In this document: positions 1-13,075 of the stretch, one piece after another
Layout: every line of letters starts with the position of its first letter
How positions within the stretch are numbered: position 1 is the stretch's first letter
Source of the DNA: Klebsormidium nitens
Lineage: Eukaryota; Streptophyta; Klebsormidiophyceae; Klebsormidiales; Klebsormidiaceae
Assembly: GCA_000708835.1 (NCBI GenBank)
Contig: DF237169.1
Span: forward strand, 10,186 to 74,185
Direction: 5' to 3'
DNA: 64,000 bases
Made by a program: the position numbers and the translations under genes
The notes under the pieces: model-generated
The model's database searches: none
What the model was told of the DNA's origin: nothing
The model's input: the letters and a program-made list of their open reading frames with translations, nothing else

Positions 1-1023
1 GTAGTAGCCAGTGACTCCGACTCCGAAAATTCCGGCGCGCCGAACTCCGAAGTTAGTTAAATATACTTGCGAAGTCTGCAAATCTGAAGGCTGAAATCCG
101 CCGACGGCCGGCCACGCAGCACATTCCACGGTTCCGATAATCCGACGTGGAACTTTGACGGCGTCGGAACTAGGCCCACTTTGGAAAATTAGTTCAAGTC
201 TGGCACGGTTCGTGGAGCCGCCGGGCGGCCTCCGAAGTGTTTGCGCGACCGGGGAGGGCGGGTGTGGAGAAAAGCGTACAGAACTTGATCTCAGGTTCCG
301 GATCTCAGGACATTCCGGATCTGAGGAAACAACCGCCGGGGGTTCTGTTCTTCCCTATTGTGTGACCCCTCTTACAATGTCTGCGAATTTCACGCGGCCA
401 CCCGGTGAAAGTCAGATACGATCAGCGCCGTCCGTGCAATCTCGATGCAAACATAAGGGCCTAGATTCTTTGTCCGCGACCGGCGGACTCCGGAGTCGTA
501 ACCCGTTCCCGAGATCGGGAAAGGTTCCTGAGATCAGGGATTTTGTACGCTATTCTCCATCCCGGGTGACCACGCGCGGATTCTGCCTTCTGGTACGCCA
601 CGCCTTCTGTCCAGGACCGGAACTCCAGCGGAACGGGATGCTGCAGCTAGCAGCCTCATGCACCTTCTTCAACTTCAAGTTCTGGTGCCAGAACTTGAAG
701 TTTTGGCATAAGTTCTGCACCCTGTTCCAGGATTCTGAGGAACAGTGCGCTTGTGTGACTCTGACAGAGTTGAGGATTCAGCCTTGAGGCGCTAGTGAAG
801 TGGATTTGCTGCTACACTGATCTACGTACAGGCATTGGCGTTTATAACGAGCAGCAATACCGTAGGGAGCATGCGGGGCCACCTTACTGCTCCACACTCA
901 ACCAGCGCTCAGTCTTCCCCTTCCAGTCGTCCACCTTTGAACTTCCAATGAGATTTTGTATGCCCCTTAAATTGGTCTCTTCATGAACTTTTTGACGCCC
1001 CCCAGATTTGACAAGCAGACTGA
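1..1023. other. intergenic, 5' of pseudouridine kinase
   Basis: No gene is supported here. The open frame at 155-787 has no recognisable domain and its composition follows repeated short words such as TCCGGA and TCAGGA. A perfect inverted repeat lies at 673-700 and is listed separately. The stretch just before 1024 probably holds the promoter and 5' UTR of the kinase gene, but no clear TATA box was identified. Confidence 0.5.
673..700. repeat. perfect 13-bp inverted repeat with 2-nt spacer
   Basis: The arm CTTCAAGTTCTGG (673-685) is followed by TG and then by its exact reverse complement CCAGAACTTGAAG (688-700). A related half-site (AACTTCAAG, AAGTTTTGG) flanks it. This could form a cruciform or RNA hairpin, or be a relic of a mobile element. 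No transposase is seen nearby. Confidence 0.7.
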
Positions 1024-4000
1024 ATGATGGATCTTAGCCGGGCCTTGAATCGTATCCTCCACCTCCAGCACCACTTGAGACCCGATGCGACTGCCACATC
1101 AGCACCGCTGGGGTTTGCTGCTGAACTTTTGGAACTTTCTCCCAGCCAGGCCCTAACGCAAAGTGGATGGCTTCCAAACAAGGGGGGCCAGCCAGTGGTG
1201 ATTGGGGGCATGGTGATGGACGTTCAGGGCATGACTGCAAAGGAGCACACGTTGCAGAGGGGAACGACCACCCCTGGAAAAGTGAGTCCCTGGTGCTTTG
1301 AACCCTCAAAATTGAGCTGATTTTTGTTCGGCGGCTCTTGATGTCAGCATTCGTGAGCCTACTGATAGGAGCGGACTACCATTCAAGGGAAAGCGCCTGA
1401 TGGTTTGACCTTTAGAAGTTTAAGAGGGGCGTCTAACCAAATGGTTCCGCGGCGGGCCCCTTCGCAGTGTATTCTAATCTGCTTTCTTGCTGCCAAGAGA
1501 TAAATCACGTGGTCACGCAGTTAGTGAGTTAGAATACTGGCATACGGGTTATCTGTTATGGGTCACACGATTCCCCCTTACAGCCGCTTTCTGTCCGCTG
1601 TTGTTACTGTCAGCATTAACGAGCTAGGTAGGAGCCCTGGAAAGTCAATCGCCTGAGTGAAGGTCTTGAGCACTTGTGAGCAGGTAAGAGACTCTGAGAC
1701 TATGATATTTGTGAGCCACAAAAGTTCGAGCGCCTCCATGTGCTCGCCAGAAAGGGTTCAAGTCAGTGGTCCAGGAGTCCAGCGTGATCGTGGGACCTTC
1801 CACTTTCAGCCATGGCACACCACCCCCCCTGGGGCGTGCCAATCAGCCTCTCAATCCTCTCCCCTTGCGCATAGTCTTCAAAGCCAGTTGGCACCGCTGT
1901 CTCTAGGGCCGTCAGAGGGTTTCAATGTAAGGGCTTGTCACGCCCCGATGATTGAGCCACCTTGTAACAAAGTACTGAAGGCTGTAGGTCGAAGTTAAAG
2001 GGATCAGAGGGATTACCATTATTGGGTGGCACAAGGTTTCCAGTATAGCATCCCTTAAAAACACTTCGTTTGTTGGCCGCACTCATGTGAAGGTGAGGAT
2101 GAGCTTGAACTCAGCTGATGGTGATTTGGTTTCTTTCTGACGTTCCGGTAGAAGCTCATTAATATGCAGAGGGGTTGAAAGTCTCAACCACAATCTCTGG
2201 TAACTTGCACAGCAACCATCTCCTAAAGGTCTCCTCCCTCCACTTCTTTCTTTGTACATTTAAGCTCTCTTTGAGCAATCCACCGGGACATCATTTAGAG
2301 AGGCCGTCAACTCCGCAGCATGCGTGTAGATAGACTTCCTTCCTCTACTCTCTGCAGGTGTTCTTTACCCATGGGGGTGTTGCAAGAAATGTTGCAGAGT
2401 GCATGGCGTGCCTCGGAGCCCCCCCTTTTCTGATCAGTGTGCTCGGACGGGATCCCCCCGGAGAGGCGATGTTCGCGCACTGGCAGGAGTTGGGGCTACC
2501 TCTGGAAGGTACGAACAGCCCCACCTTGCTGGTTTTTCAATTCCTGCATTACTCTGTTCTTCAATGCCTTCAAGCATACCAATCAAAACGGTCCTCATAA
2601 CAATGTGCAGGAGATGGTCGAATTCTTGCTACTCTCTTCTTCTCCTTTCTGTTCTCCCTCTTAAAAATGGCACTCGGGTCATGATTCTTGCACCTCGCTG
2701 ATAGCATATCATGAAGGTCTGTTGTCACCATATGGTTTCTCAAGCGTCAAATGCAAACCTATCCAGTGCTCAGGATATCAGAACAAGCGCTATCGCAACT
2801 CTTCTGCACATTCTCGAAAAGGTAAGTTGCGGTTTTTCGCTTGAGAAGCACCACCAAAATTGTCCACAGCTTAGGATCTCTGTTTCAAAACATCAAGTTG
2901 ATGCGCACTGTTGGGTCAAGGTCCGTTTCAATGCTGAGGCACTTAAGCCGCCATGACCTGCTTTTAGCAGAGGCTATCTCTGTGCTGGCGCTGCTTTGAC
3001 AGGGGCGTCTGAGTTTCCATGTCGACCAAGATGGGTGAGCGCCTCATCGGCGGTCCTCGGGACTAATGAGAAACGCTTCAATCAATCACGTGACGTATGC
3101 AAAGTAAAGACCGATACTTATCAGCTAGAGCCCCATAGTGTACTTTGGGGAGCCTAGCAGTTTTCGGTTAATGAGGAACCTAGATTGGGTCACGGTCGAA
3201 GGCGCTGCGCATCAGTGTGGAGCATGTTCTGACATCCAACCTTCCAGAAAGATCTAGGCAAGGTCGCTCGTCTTCAGGCCCCTTTGAAGTGAAATCCTGT
3301 CTCCTATCCCCACTCACCCACGGACTGCCTTGTTGAGGTCGTTCTCCCCCTCGAGATTCGAGTGCAGTAGCTTGTTCTTTGCAGTGAACCCTTTGCGTCG
3401 TCCAAGCTGATTCGACATCCCTATCAAGTTACAAAACCGCTGATTGATCTTGCAGGCATCCTGCGGAAGCCGGGAATCGCCACACCCATCGTATCCGCCA
3501 TTCTCGACACCGGCGGCGAGATTGCTGCATCGATTGATGACATCACGGCGATCGAGGAGCATCTGACGCCGGACTGGATTCTCCGTTTTGAGGACGTCAT
3601 CGCTGCAGCGCCGATCGTAGTGTTGGACGCGAACCTGCTTCCGGATGCCATCTGGACGGCGTGCCAGAGTGAGCAACACTGCATGTTGGTTATTATTAAC
3701 AGAGGAAGGATCTTGGACGTCTTAGGTTTTGCGAAGCGGCAGCAGTTCAAAGGGGTCGCGCTTCAGGGCGACCTGCTTTCAACGTTGCAAAGCTGTTCTT
3801 CGAGGGTGGCTCTTTACTGATCGAGTTGGAGGATTCTACGTTCCCCTTTTTAACAGGCTTGAATTCTGGTTCGAACATTATTGGCGACTAACTCTCGTTC
3901 TGCTCCTCTGCACCAATCAGAGTCTTGATCGTCGGACCTTTGGGGCGGACACATTCTGAACGAATAGTGGAGCCAGGACTCAAACCGTTCCTGTGAAGAC

Positions 4001-6313
4001 AACAAAACTACTCATTCAACTCCAACAATAGTCTCTCCAATCGGTCTGAGAGTTGGGAATTCTCCAACTTCCTCACCGCGCCCATCTGAGACATTCCATG
4101 CCCTTACCAATTCTCACAACCTACCTTTTGCAGTCGCTGCGAAGCACGGTGTCCCGACCTGGTTCGAGCCCGTCTCTGTTAGCAAGTCGACGCGCGCCAC
4201 TCGCGCGCTCAGCCTCGTCACCTTCGTCTCGCCCAGCGAAGAAGAAGTCGCGTCCATGGCGGCCGCGGCGTTTGAAGCAGCGTCCGGAAAGTTTGAATTG
4301 CCAGGACGTTCCAGGACGTCGAAAGCGTCCCCAGCGTTCGAAGCGTCCGCAGCTCAGTCGAAGCCGGCGTCGGCCCCTTTCTTTAGAGCGTCCGAAACGT
4401 CCGGGGCGTCTGAACCGTCCGCCGCTGCCTCGGAACTAGACCCGCGCTCTTTTCTTGGGGCGTCCGAGTCGTCTGGAAGCTCGCAAACGAGTCCACGCGT
4501 CTCAAACGGAGCGTCCGCATCCTTTTTCGGTGCTCAAGTGTCCGAAACGCCTCGACCGTCCGGATTGCGGGGCTTCCACTGCGGCTGTACTCCGTCACGT
4601 GATCCGGACGACTCGGCGTCGTTCGAAAAGAAGTTTGCGCTTGTGGGAGTAGAGGGGCTCCGACGGGAAGGTTTGGCACACTGCACTTGCGAAATATGCG
4701 GGCCAAAGTCTGCCACGTGTAGGCCAGAGTCACAACGCGGTCGCGCGGAATCAAGCTCGGGTGATCACGGTAGTTTGAAAAGGGGATTCCGGATACAGGG
4801 CGACTTTTCGGACGGAGTCAACATTCGCGGACACTTTCGGACGGGCTCAACGGAGGCCCTCCCCTCTGTGGACGAGAGATCAAGCGGATTGCGGGAGATT
4901 CACCGGGAGACAGTGGCCGACGTCATTCGGCGGTACGAACCGGACGTCCGAAAGATCTTGGATGCGGGCGTCCGGCACGTGGTCCTGACGCTTGGGGCGA
5001 GGGGCGTGTGCGTGAGCCGGTTCGCGAACCAGGACGAATACCGGTTATCCCTACGGAACGGAACCCACTCGGAAGGGGAAGCTCAAAGCAGCAGCCCGCA
5101 CCATAGTCAAGGTTATCGGTCAGGGCCTAACGAAGATTGGAGTCATGCGGAGCGTTCAGGGAGACCAATTGCAGTTTCACGCAAAAGTGTCAGAGTTGGA
5201 ACCTTAAGCTCGCCTCTCGCCACGGAACCCATACAACCCCCGCCGTTTTCTAGTCATCAAACCCCGGGTTCGTGTCAGCCACTTACCTCCGCATCTTACG
5301 CTGCCGTTCCATCTAGCGCGAGCGTCCGGCGCATCGTCCATCATCATGTTCCGGCACTGCCTGCCCGGGTGGTCGGGTTAACCGGGGCTGGGGACTCGGT
5401 TGTAGCGGGAACTGTGGCCGGGTTAGTGACGGGTCAAGCCGCTAACCCGGTCGAAGCTGCGGCGTTTGGGGTGGCGGCCGCGAAGCAGACGGTCCAGTCG
5501 GCGCAGAACGTGCCCGAAGGGTTGTCTTTGGAGTCAATAAGAGGTGAGTCCCGGTGTCCTGTATCTTTCCGTCCTTTGAAGACTTGCATTTTACCCGCCG
5601 AACGCGCCAATGTTCGCCTCTCGGCTTTTATGGGGCTTTCGAGAGGTTGGGTCATATGAGTGCTTAGTCGGCTGCTACGTGCAACGATTTTCTGTAGAAA
5701 AGCTGATATTGCCATCATAAAACCTGGGCGGATTTTTAGAAGTGGGAAAGAGTTTCAGAAACAAAAAACATACTGAAAGTAAGCAATTTGAGAGAGATTT
5801 GAATCTAGAAAAGGCGGGCGGTTGATTTGTGAAAGTCATTTAGATAGTACTATTATCGTTTGGAATACCTTCTAAAAGGCGTGCACTTAATCAGAGAATT
5901 TTTTCGCTGGGCTTTCCAGTTAGCTCTTTTGGTGTTTAAGGCCGGTTAATAGGACGGTTCGTCTGCTCCGCGACTTGGACCTGCGCCAAGACGAATCAGG
6001 CAATCTCAAATGCTCGATACTGCCTATTACAGATGGCCTATCGACCGGCTTGGACTCTTATTCCAGTGTTTCGTATGGACGCACTGTGTTCACGACGTCA
6101 GACCTCTGTCTGTGTCCTTGGAACACCGTGCCTGTCGCATTTGCAGAGTAGAGGCGTTGTACACCTTTGAATTATCCAGACTGAGGTTGGTCAAGGGTGT
6201 GCCCATAGAGTCATTCAAGATCGAGACCCCTCTCAACTTCTTGAACCCATGCTTTGGTACGTCGTGCAGGTGATGCCGCTGTCGCTCTTAGTTTAATAGC
6301 ACGCTTAAGCTAA
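1024..6313 (+). CDS. PUKI: pseudouridine kinase, pfkB family (plant PUKI type)
   Basis: Five exons join in phase: 1024-1281, 2358-2508, 3456-3668, 4134-5543 and 6270-6313, giving about 691 residues. The plant enzyme phosphorylates pseudouridine to its 5'-phosphate, which a glycosidase then splits. Family marks are VVIGGMVMD near residue 60, TPGK joined to FFTHGGVARN across intron 1, the core strand HVVLTLGARGV, and the catalytic LTGAGDSVVAGTVAG motif whose Asp is the general base. The last exon adds only about 14 residues (GDAAVALS), matching the short C-terminal tail of plant homologues. Exon 4 is oddly long: it carries a Ser/Ala-rich insert of about 200 residues between FVSPSEEEV and the TLGARG strand, and a second of about 100 residues before the GAGD motif. 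The family is normally near 370-390 residues. ATG at 1024 is the first of two adjacent starts (1024, 1027). The first exon and the tiny last exon are the least certain parts. Confidence 0.85.
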
Positions 6314-7496
6314 GCTGCAAACGGTTTATCGGAGCATGCAAACAGCGCAACTGCCTTGAAAGCAGGTGACATGCTCGTTCGAAATAGTTCAGTAGGGCTT
6401 GTGTACTAGGCCGTGCAGCACCGGCCATGAAGCGGTGGATCGGCACACCACAGGTAGCATAAGAAACTCAATACTAAGTCGAAAGTGGGTTAATTATCAG
6501 GGTCGTTGCAGAAATCGGTCGATTTCTAGCAACCTCATAAGAAAGTCTAGTAGCGGCGCAATCGAGCGCACGTGGTCAGATTGAGCGACTGTGTTAGATG
6601 GACTATACAACAGTGCCAGGGCTTAAGGCCGGGCACATCAATCTGCTTTGAAGACCATCGTAGTGCCTGACGTTCAGCAAGCCACATCATCGAGTCTGGC
6701 ACGTGCCATGCATTATAATGCCATAACTTATGCGCAGATCAATTGGATGACATCATGCTTCCTACAAGGCTTGTAATCACCAGCATCTTAACTGAGAGAG
6801 CTCCCGCTGGCCTCGTTTGCATATGTAATGAATGCATCACAGCCCCCATGAGAGCCTTTAGCGACTTGAACTCTGTCAGTGTCGACATTGACGAAGATTC
6901 ACATGACGTCAGACGGCCCTCCTGATCCAGATTCCTTCAAGCAATGAAAGCACCCGGGAGACGGCCCCAGGCGGGCCAGGGCCCACAAGGCCTTGAAAAC
7001 CGACAGTGCCTGAAGAGCCGTTCGGTTCCATACACAGGTTTCAATTGCTATAACTTTGAGAGGTACTACTGGAAAAAAGTGTCAAAGACTCCGATTGCCG
7101 TTTCTTCTGCGGTATCGGAATTCAGGCGGGGTCTTCGTCCGAGTACTGTCGTGAAATCTGACCTACAGCTCTGGATTCCATGCAGCTGATCTTTCTGCTC
7201 CGGACTAGCTAGATAGCTTGAACTTGAAGGTAAAGCTGCGCTAAGCTGAGCAGATCGGGGCAAAGCAGCCTGAGCAGGACTCCATTGGCAGGCTTCTTGC
7301 CGCCTCTACGCCTTTGAGCTAGGGTCGTTGCATGCAGCATCGTGTCTTCTTCACTTCCGACGGGAGTTCAATAGCATCGGCGCCGCAATCAAAGTTGCCT
7401 CCTTGTCTTTCAGGTCACACAGATTGAGCTTCTTTTGGACCCATTGTGAGGCAGAGTTGCATTATCATATAGGTAGTAGCAGCCGTGTGATTCCAA
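6314..7496. other. intergenic between kinase and SET gene
   Basis: The two genes run in the same direction. I see no third gene, RNA gene or clear repeat here. The region should hold the 3' UTR of the kinase gene and the promoter of the SET-domain gene. Confidence 0.4.
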
Positions 7497-10400
7497 ATGG
7501 CTGGCACCACTGATGATACCTCGAATGTGGCACGGTCAGGACGTTCTCTCACATCACCGGCACAGCGGGCGTCTCGAGTGCAGAGACCGGTGCAAGCTGA
7601 AGGTCAGTGGGCGTGTAGATCAGTCTATTGCTTTGATCAGAATCTGTGCGCGGAGTCCTAGCCACCAAGAAAAGCTGTCTTACCTGATCGCAGTCTGTCA
7701 TGGAGATGAACCTAGCAGCGGAAGTGGTAGGAGACAAAGAATGACGACATCTTATGATTGACCATTTTCCAGGCTTTGGGTGTTCAAAATCATTGCGGGT
7801 GAAAGTGTTTCAGATGCTAGTCCACCTCAATCTGTCCAGTGCTAGTTCAAAGTGGGCAACTTCTGCATCATGGCCCTGATACCACTTGTGTGCATCTAGC
7901 AATGTTGCTGAAATTGCAGCTCAAGATAGAACACTGTTCCTTATCGTCAACTGGTCATGTAAGACATCCTCTCTTGGCTTCTTACACACTCTTATTAGAC
8001 CTCAGGAGGCAGACAAACTTTGTACCTCCCCGCGGTCATTGTCACAGAGCAACTTAACCCATGGACAAGTAACTTAGACCTCTAGTGACTGCATCTCTTC
8101 TCAAAAGCACCGCACAAGGACTTTATTCAATACCTGTGTCATATTTGCCTTCAAGTTCCTGAAAGTCGTGAGTAGTCCATCCAATCAGCAATTGAAGTGA
8201 TGCATCTTGTTTCTCTCTGGATTTACAAAGACCGTATGAACGCTGATGAGCTCAGAAAAGTCTCATCATATTATCACACATTTTCGTTCATAATTTCGAG
8301 GCAATCTTTGAATTGCTAGAGTAAACTCTAAGTGCAGCTGGGTATTTGGCTCAAGCGTCAAGCTGGCAACATTCTTGCCGCCCAACTACTTTCTTTCCCA
8401 ATTGCAGCGGTTCCACCCGCCAAGACTTCGACGGCAGAAGCTAAGAATGTCCCCAAGAAGTTCGACGATACCGAAGGTCTAAAGGTTATCGGAGTTCTGG
8501 TAGGGATTACGGGCCTCATTATCACAATTGCCGCTTGTATAAGCTATTCCTTGCATTGGGACAGCAATGAAGTTGAGGCGGCCTCGCTTGACAAGGCAAC
8601 TGCGCTCCGCAAGGTGAGGATCGCAAAGGGAGGCTGTGACTGTCATCTTCCATGGGAATGTCTTAGTCTATCCTATTTACGTTAGACAAAAAAGGTTTTG
8701 TTTGCGAGAAACAGCAAGCCATGGTTGAAATTATATGAAGTAGAGCTTCGCCGAGGTTGGTTTTATTGAATCGATTCAACAGGAACATGCCAATTAGAAT
8801 GTACGTAACACGAACTCCTGGCGTAGCCATTATTGAAAGATGCTGAAACTTCCGAGACTGAAGTTACAGGCCTCCAAGCATCATTCCACACCAGTCACAT
8901 CGTGCACCTCAGAACGCCGAGGCTGAGTCCAGCTTTTAAGGTGACCCTACTATTATCCTCCAATCAAACACTTGATTGTGTGGATCTGAACAAAAGAACA
9001 TTGAAGATTTGTTCTTCTGAAAAAACCAGATGCTGGAGTGGATGGACAAGGGCGGGGCATACGGAGCGCTGCCCCCGTCTGCAAAGGTGGAGGTTAGAGA
9101 CGACCTGGGGGCATGCAAGTGCATCCGCGGTGTCGTAGCCATTGCCGACATCAAAGCTGAAGAGATCATTGCAGAGATTCCGGTGAGCAACAGCTTTCTT
9201 CTCTCGAACTTGTTGTGTTTGAAACTTGTAAACCGCTGCAGTCCCCACCAAGATTGCGGGTTTGGCAATCGAGATAGTAAAGCCACTCGAGACCCTGCTT
9301 ACTCTTTTCGAGCCAATTGATCGACCAGAAGTGTCCTAACCATGATTCTCAGACCGTCTCATTGTATTCAAGCCCTCAAACCTCACAAATTAGTCAGCCC
9401 CTATTCAACGGCAAAGGCCTGATTGATAGAGATTCACCAGTACCATCTCAACACAACCCTGCTAACCACAAGTCCTCCATCGTTGACCTTTTCGTCGATC
9501 ACGTGGTCCGGCCAGACCCTCGTTGCGTCGAGAGACCACTGACCTGTCAAAAAGCTTTCTGCTGTACCCTCTCCACCCTACCGCGCTGACCTCTAGTCAC
9601 CTTTGATTGTCATCTCTTACAGCTTCTTCCGAGCAGCCTCCCGATCTTAGTGAAAATATTAGTATAACTTAGTCAATCTGTTGCTGAGTGAAATCAGTCA
9701 AGATTAGATGACACTAACAACTGGCAGGTTGATCGGGGTGAAGCTTCAAATGTGCAGTTCAATCAGACGCTCTTCACCGTTGAGGGCCAGCCCCAGCCCG
9801 CGTGTACGTCCGATGCGCAATGGCCGGTCCGGCTGGCGTCCGCACTCCTGCGGGAGAAGGCCAAGGGTCCCGCCTCGCCCTTCTACTACTACATCCAATC
9901 GCTGCCCGACGAGGTCCTCGCAGCGGTCTCGCTGGACGACGAAGACCTGAAAAGGGTGAGAAAAAGGTGTCTGGTCGACTCCCGAGATCCTTTGCGCCAG
10001 GCGGAGAATTAGGGAGAGCAGATGAAGTTTTGAGTAGCATGTTAGAGAGTTGCTACCCTCGCCTTCAACGGAAGCCGTGGCGAAGGGAACAGCCGCGACC
10101 GCCCAGTGGAACGGCATCTCGCCACTGTGATTGCCTTTGACGATCACATACTCAAGGATTCCAAGAAAAGCACCGAACAACGGCCCGATGATCCTCAGAG
10201 CTAGAGCAAGAAGTTGCTCTTGCAGCAGGATGAGCAAGGATCCGAACGTGCGAACGCAAAACTACCGTCCACACGAAAGAATCTAGACTCTCGTAGCCGA
10301 CGAAGTCCGAAGGTAGACCGGCTGAACGAGAGCAACACAGAAAAGCACCACGAACGATGCAGTTTGTTGTCGACGCAGGTCAAGTACGAGATTGGACGTA

Positions 10401-12311
10401 CGAAGCTGGCGGCACAGCGTCCGTGGATGCAGACTCTTCACCGCCGCTGCTCGAGAGAGGCTCCTGACCTTATTGCGCATGCCAGCTGGCACGAGTTCCG
10501 GTGGGCGGTGGCTGTGGTGCTCAGCCGGTCGTTCGCGCTCAAGGGAGTGCGCCTCGAGGTGGGGCTTTTTAATTGCGCATTCGGTCACGGCCAAACCCTG
10601 CCCGCCTGACCCAAGTTCGATAGGACCGATTGCAGAACTTGGTCGAACCCGCAGAACTTGAGCCGTTCGATTGTAACATCCCTGTGATCGAAGGCTGCAG
10701 AGTCTGCGCATCGGGCAAACTTCTGTGATCGGTTGAAATCGGACTCGGGTCAGGCGGCCAGGTTTGACCGAACGTGCAACAAACCGGTAGCGCAACGCAA
10801 CATGGAGACGGAATGATTCCGGACGGGCTCGAAGTTGACCCAATTTGCAGGCCTTATTAGGTGGCGTCTCCATTAGGCTTTCATTCGGCAAAAATTTAGT
10901 TGGTTTTTGATCGTGCCTCTCCCATGCGCAAGAGTTGGCAGAACGGAGCGCCCAAAAAAGCAGCAGGGTTGTAGCGCTTGTTCTTCTGGCCGCCCCAATT
11001 GCTGATATGGCTTATACTCCCCGTTGATGCAGTCTGCAGAAGGAGCGACGTCAGCAGATCGGCGGGGTGACGGCAGCGGGCTGGTGCCGCTGATGGACCT
11101 TCTCAACCACAACGCTTGGTTCAACGTAAGCACGCACGGAATACTGGTTTCCGTTTCCACTCGGGCGGAAAGGAACGTTGGCGAGCGGAACGAGCGTGGC
11201 TGTGCTTGCAAGCTTCGTTCCGTTGGGTTCCCTGCTGATCCTGGTTAGGAGCTTGTGGAGCACTTTTCCAGTTTGCCAGCCTGCGTCTAAGTGAAACGTC
11301 TTGAATGTTGAAGCCGTCAAAAGTGTTTGCCTGCTGCTTCACGCTATTAATTGCAGGTACTGTGCTTCCAAACCGGCAGACTAAAGGAGAATCCGAGAAC
11401 CGTGTTCTTAAAGCTTCCTCTAATACGGCTTAAATAGGGCCAGAGTGTATCCTGACTGCTCTAGCGCCTTCTTACTGTTACAGGCGTTTTGGGAGACCGC
11501 CCCTGACGGCCGCTCAACCCAGCTAAAAGCAGCCCGGCACATCTCCAAGGGCGAGGAAGTCTGCGACTCGTATGGCAGGAGAGGCAACGACGACCTGCTC
11601 ATAAGCTATGGCTTCGTGATCCGCGACAACCCCTCCGAATATATGGCGCTCTTTGACACCGTGGACGCTGCGATCGGCTGGCTCTTTGAGCAGTTTCCGT
11701 GTAGAAACATTCAAAAAGATGGTTCGATTGGAGATGTGGTGTCAAGACAAGCCGACTGCCGGGAGCAGGTCATGGAAGCGGTGTGGAAGGGTCTTGAGGA
11801 CGTAAAATTGCACGAGATTATTGAGGGTATGAAGGCGGACCAGTCGGGATTTTACACTCTCGACATCGAAAGGATGGGGCTGTTTCAGGATGGGGATGCA
11901 GATACTCGGTTGATTGCCGCCTTCAATATTGCGTTCTCGCATCCATGCTTTTTGTGCGAAAGCCTACCAGCGGTTGCTTCGGCAAAGAGGCAGATCACGG
12001 CTAATTTTGTAGAAGCGCTTGAACATGCCAAGACGCGCGTTGGGATCCTTTCGGGGGTTGTTGAGGCAAAAGGAAGTCTAGAGAGTGACACGGTCGAAGG
12101 AAGAACCGACCTTGCGATCAAGCTCCGAGTCCTTGAGTTCTTGGAGCCGTTTGGAATCGACGTTGATGTTGACGGTGTCGCGTTTGGGCGGCAGCTAACT
12201 CACCAAAACTGGACTGGATTCAATGACAGGGAGCGGGTGCTCGAGGAGTACAACGAGAGCAAGTTGACAGTCTTGTTAGCATCATTTTACAAGACCTTTA
12301 GGTTGACTTGA
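7497..12311 (+). CDS. membrane-anchored SET-domain protein methyltransferase (Rubisco LSMT/SETD3-like)
   Basis: Seven exons join in phase: 7497-7602, 8408-8613, 9030-9182, 9728-9955, 10379-10558, 11033-11125 and 11484-12311, about 597 residues. The SET core begins at MLEWMDKGGA and runs through WPVRLASALLREKA, FYYYIQSLPDE, WHEFRWAVAVVLSR and VPLMDLLNHNAWFN (the NH motif that binds S-adenosylmethionine). It ends at EEVCDSYGRRGNDDLLISYGF, where the SYG tyrosine is the expected catalytic residue. A C-terminal substrate-binding-like domain of about 200 residues follows. This order is that of the LSMT/SETD3 class, which methylates lysine or histidine of non-histone proteins. The first two exons are unusual: a short basic N-terminus (SPAQRASRVQR) and then a hydrophobic stretch IGVLVGITGLIITIAACIS, which predicts one membrane span before the SET domain. 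Five successive introns are phase 0. The catalytic exons are strongly supported. Exon 1 rests on phase, a good donor and an in-frame ATG. Confidence 0.85.
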
Positions 12312-13075
12312 TTATATGTCTGCTGAAGCACGCTGTATTGATTGCTGATAAATTATGGCCCGCTATGTCCAGGCTCGCAGCTTCCCATCGATTTTGAGTC
12401 CAGCCGTGCTTGAATGCTAGAACCTTGAATCTACTCCAGGTGAAGTACTATGCGCTACACGCAACACACGTTCGATTTGCATCATATAAAAAGATATTTT
12501 GGTCACTTCAATGCAGAAACGTGCATGCGGCCTTCGTTTCTAGATACTCTAATCTGGTTGCAAATTGAACGGCAATCAAGCCGCATTCATTCTTGAAACT
12601 TGATTGCGGTAGGTCCAACACTCCTGGTCGCGTCCACGCATTGAGGAAATCACATGAGCACAATCCAGATTCCATGACAGCTTATGTCTAGATCGGTCGG
12701 GATTTGAGCTGTACATACTTAAATGCCATAGTCTACCTGAAGCTATCGTTGCATCTTCTGAAGAGTTTTTACTCCTGCACAAGCTCAAAAGGCGGGCTTA
12801 AATTGGATTCATACACAGTTACCATCGGTGTTCAAGCCCCCATGTCGGAGGAGCTTCAAGATGTTATCTGCAGCTTGTTCAGGAAAAGCTCTACACGAGC
12901 AGCAGTTCTTGCAGGAGCTGTGCAAGAGCTGTGCAAGACGCGTTACTAACTGCTTCGTTGACCTCCAGCCTAAAGCTGTCGCAAGAGCTCTGCCCAAAAC
13001 AGAGCTTGGCCAACCAGATCACATGCAATTTTGACTGCCCACACAAGACCATCTCATCATCTACTGAATTCAAAG
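12312..13075. other. intergenic between convergent genes
   Basis: This lies between the stops of the SET gene (+) and the leishmanolysin gene (-), so it should hold both 3' UTRs. Several short frames at 12576-13073 have no recognisable similarity and are not called. Confidence 0.5.

Noticed and set aside
155..787. 210-residue open frame at the window start
   Set aside because: No similarity, no codon pattern and many short repeated words. More likely non-coding.
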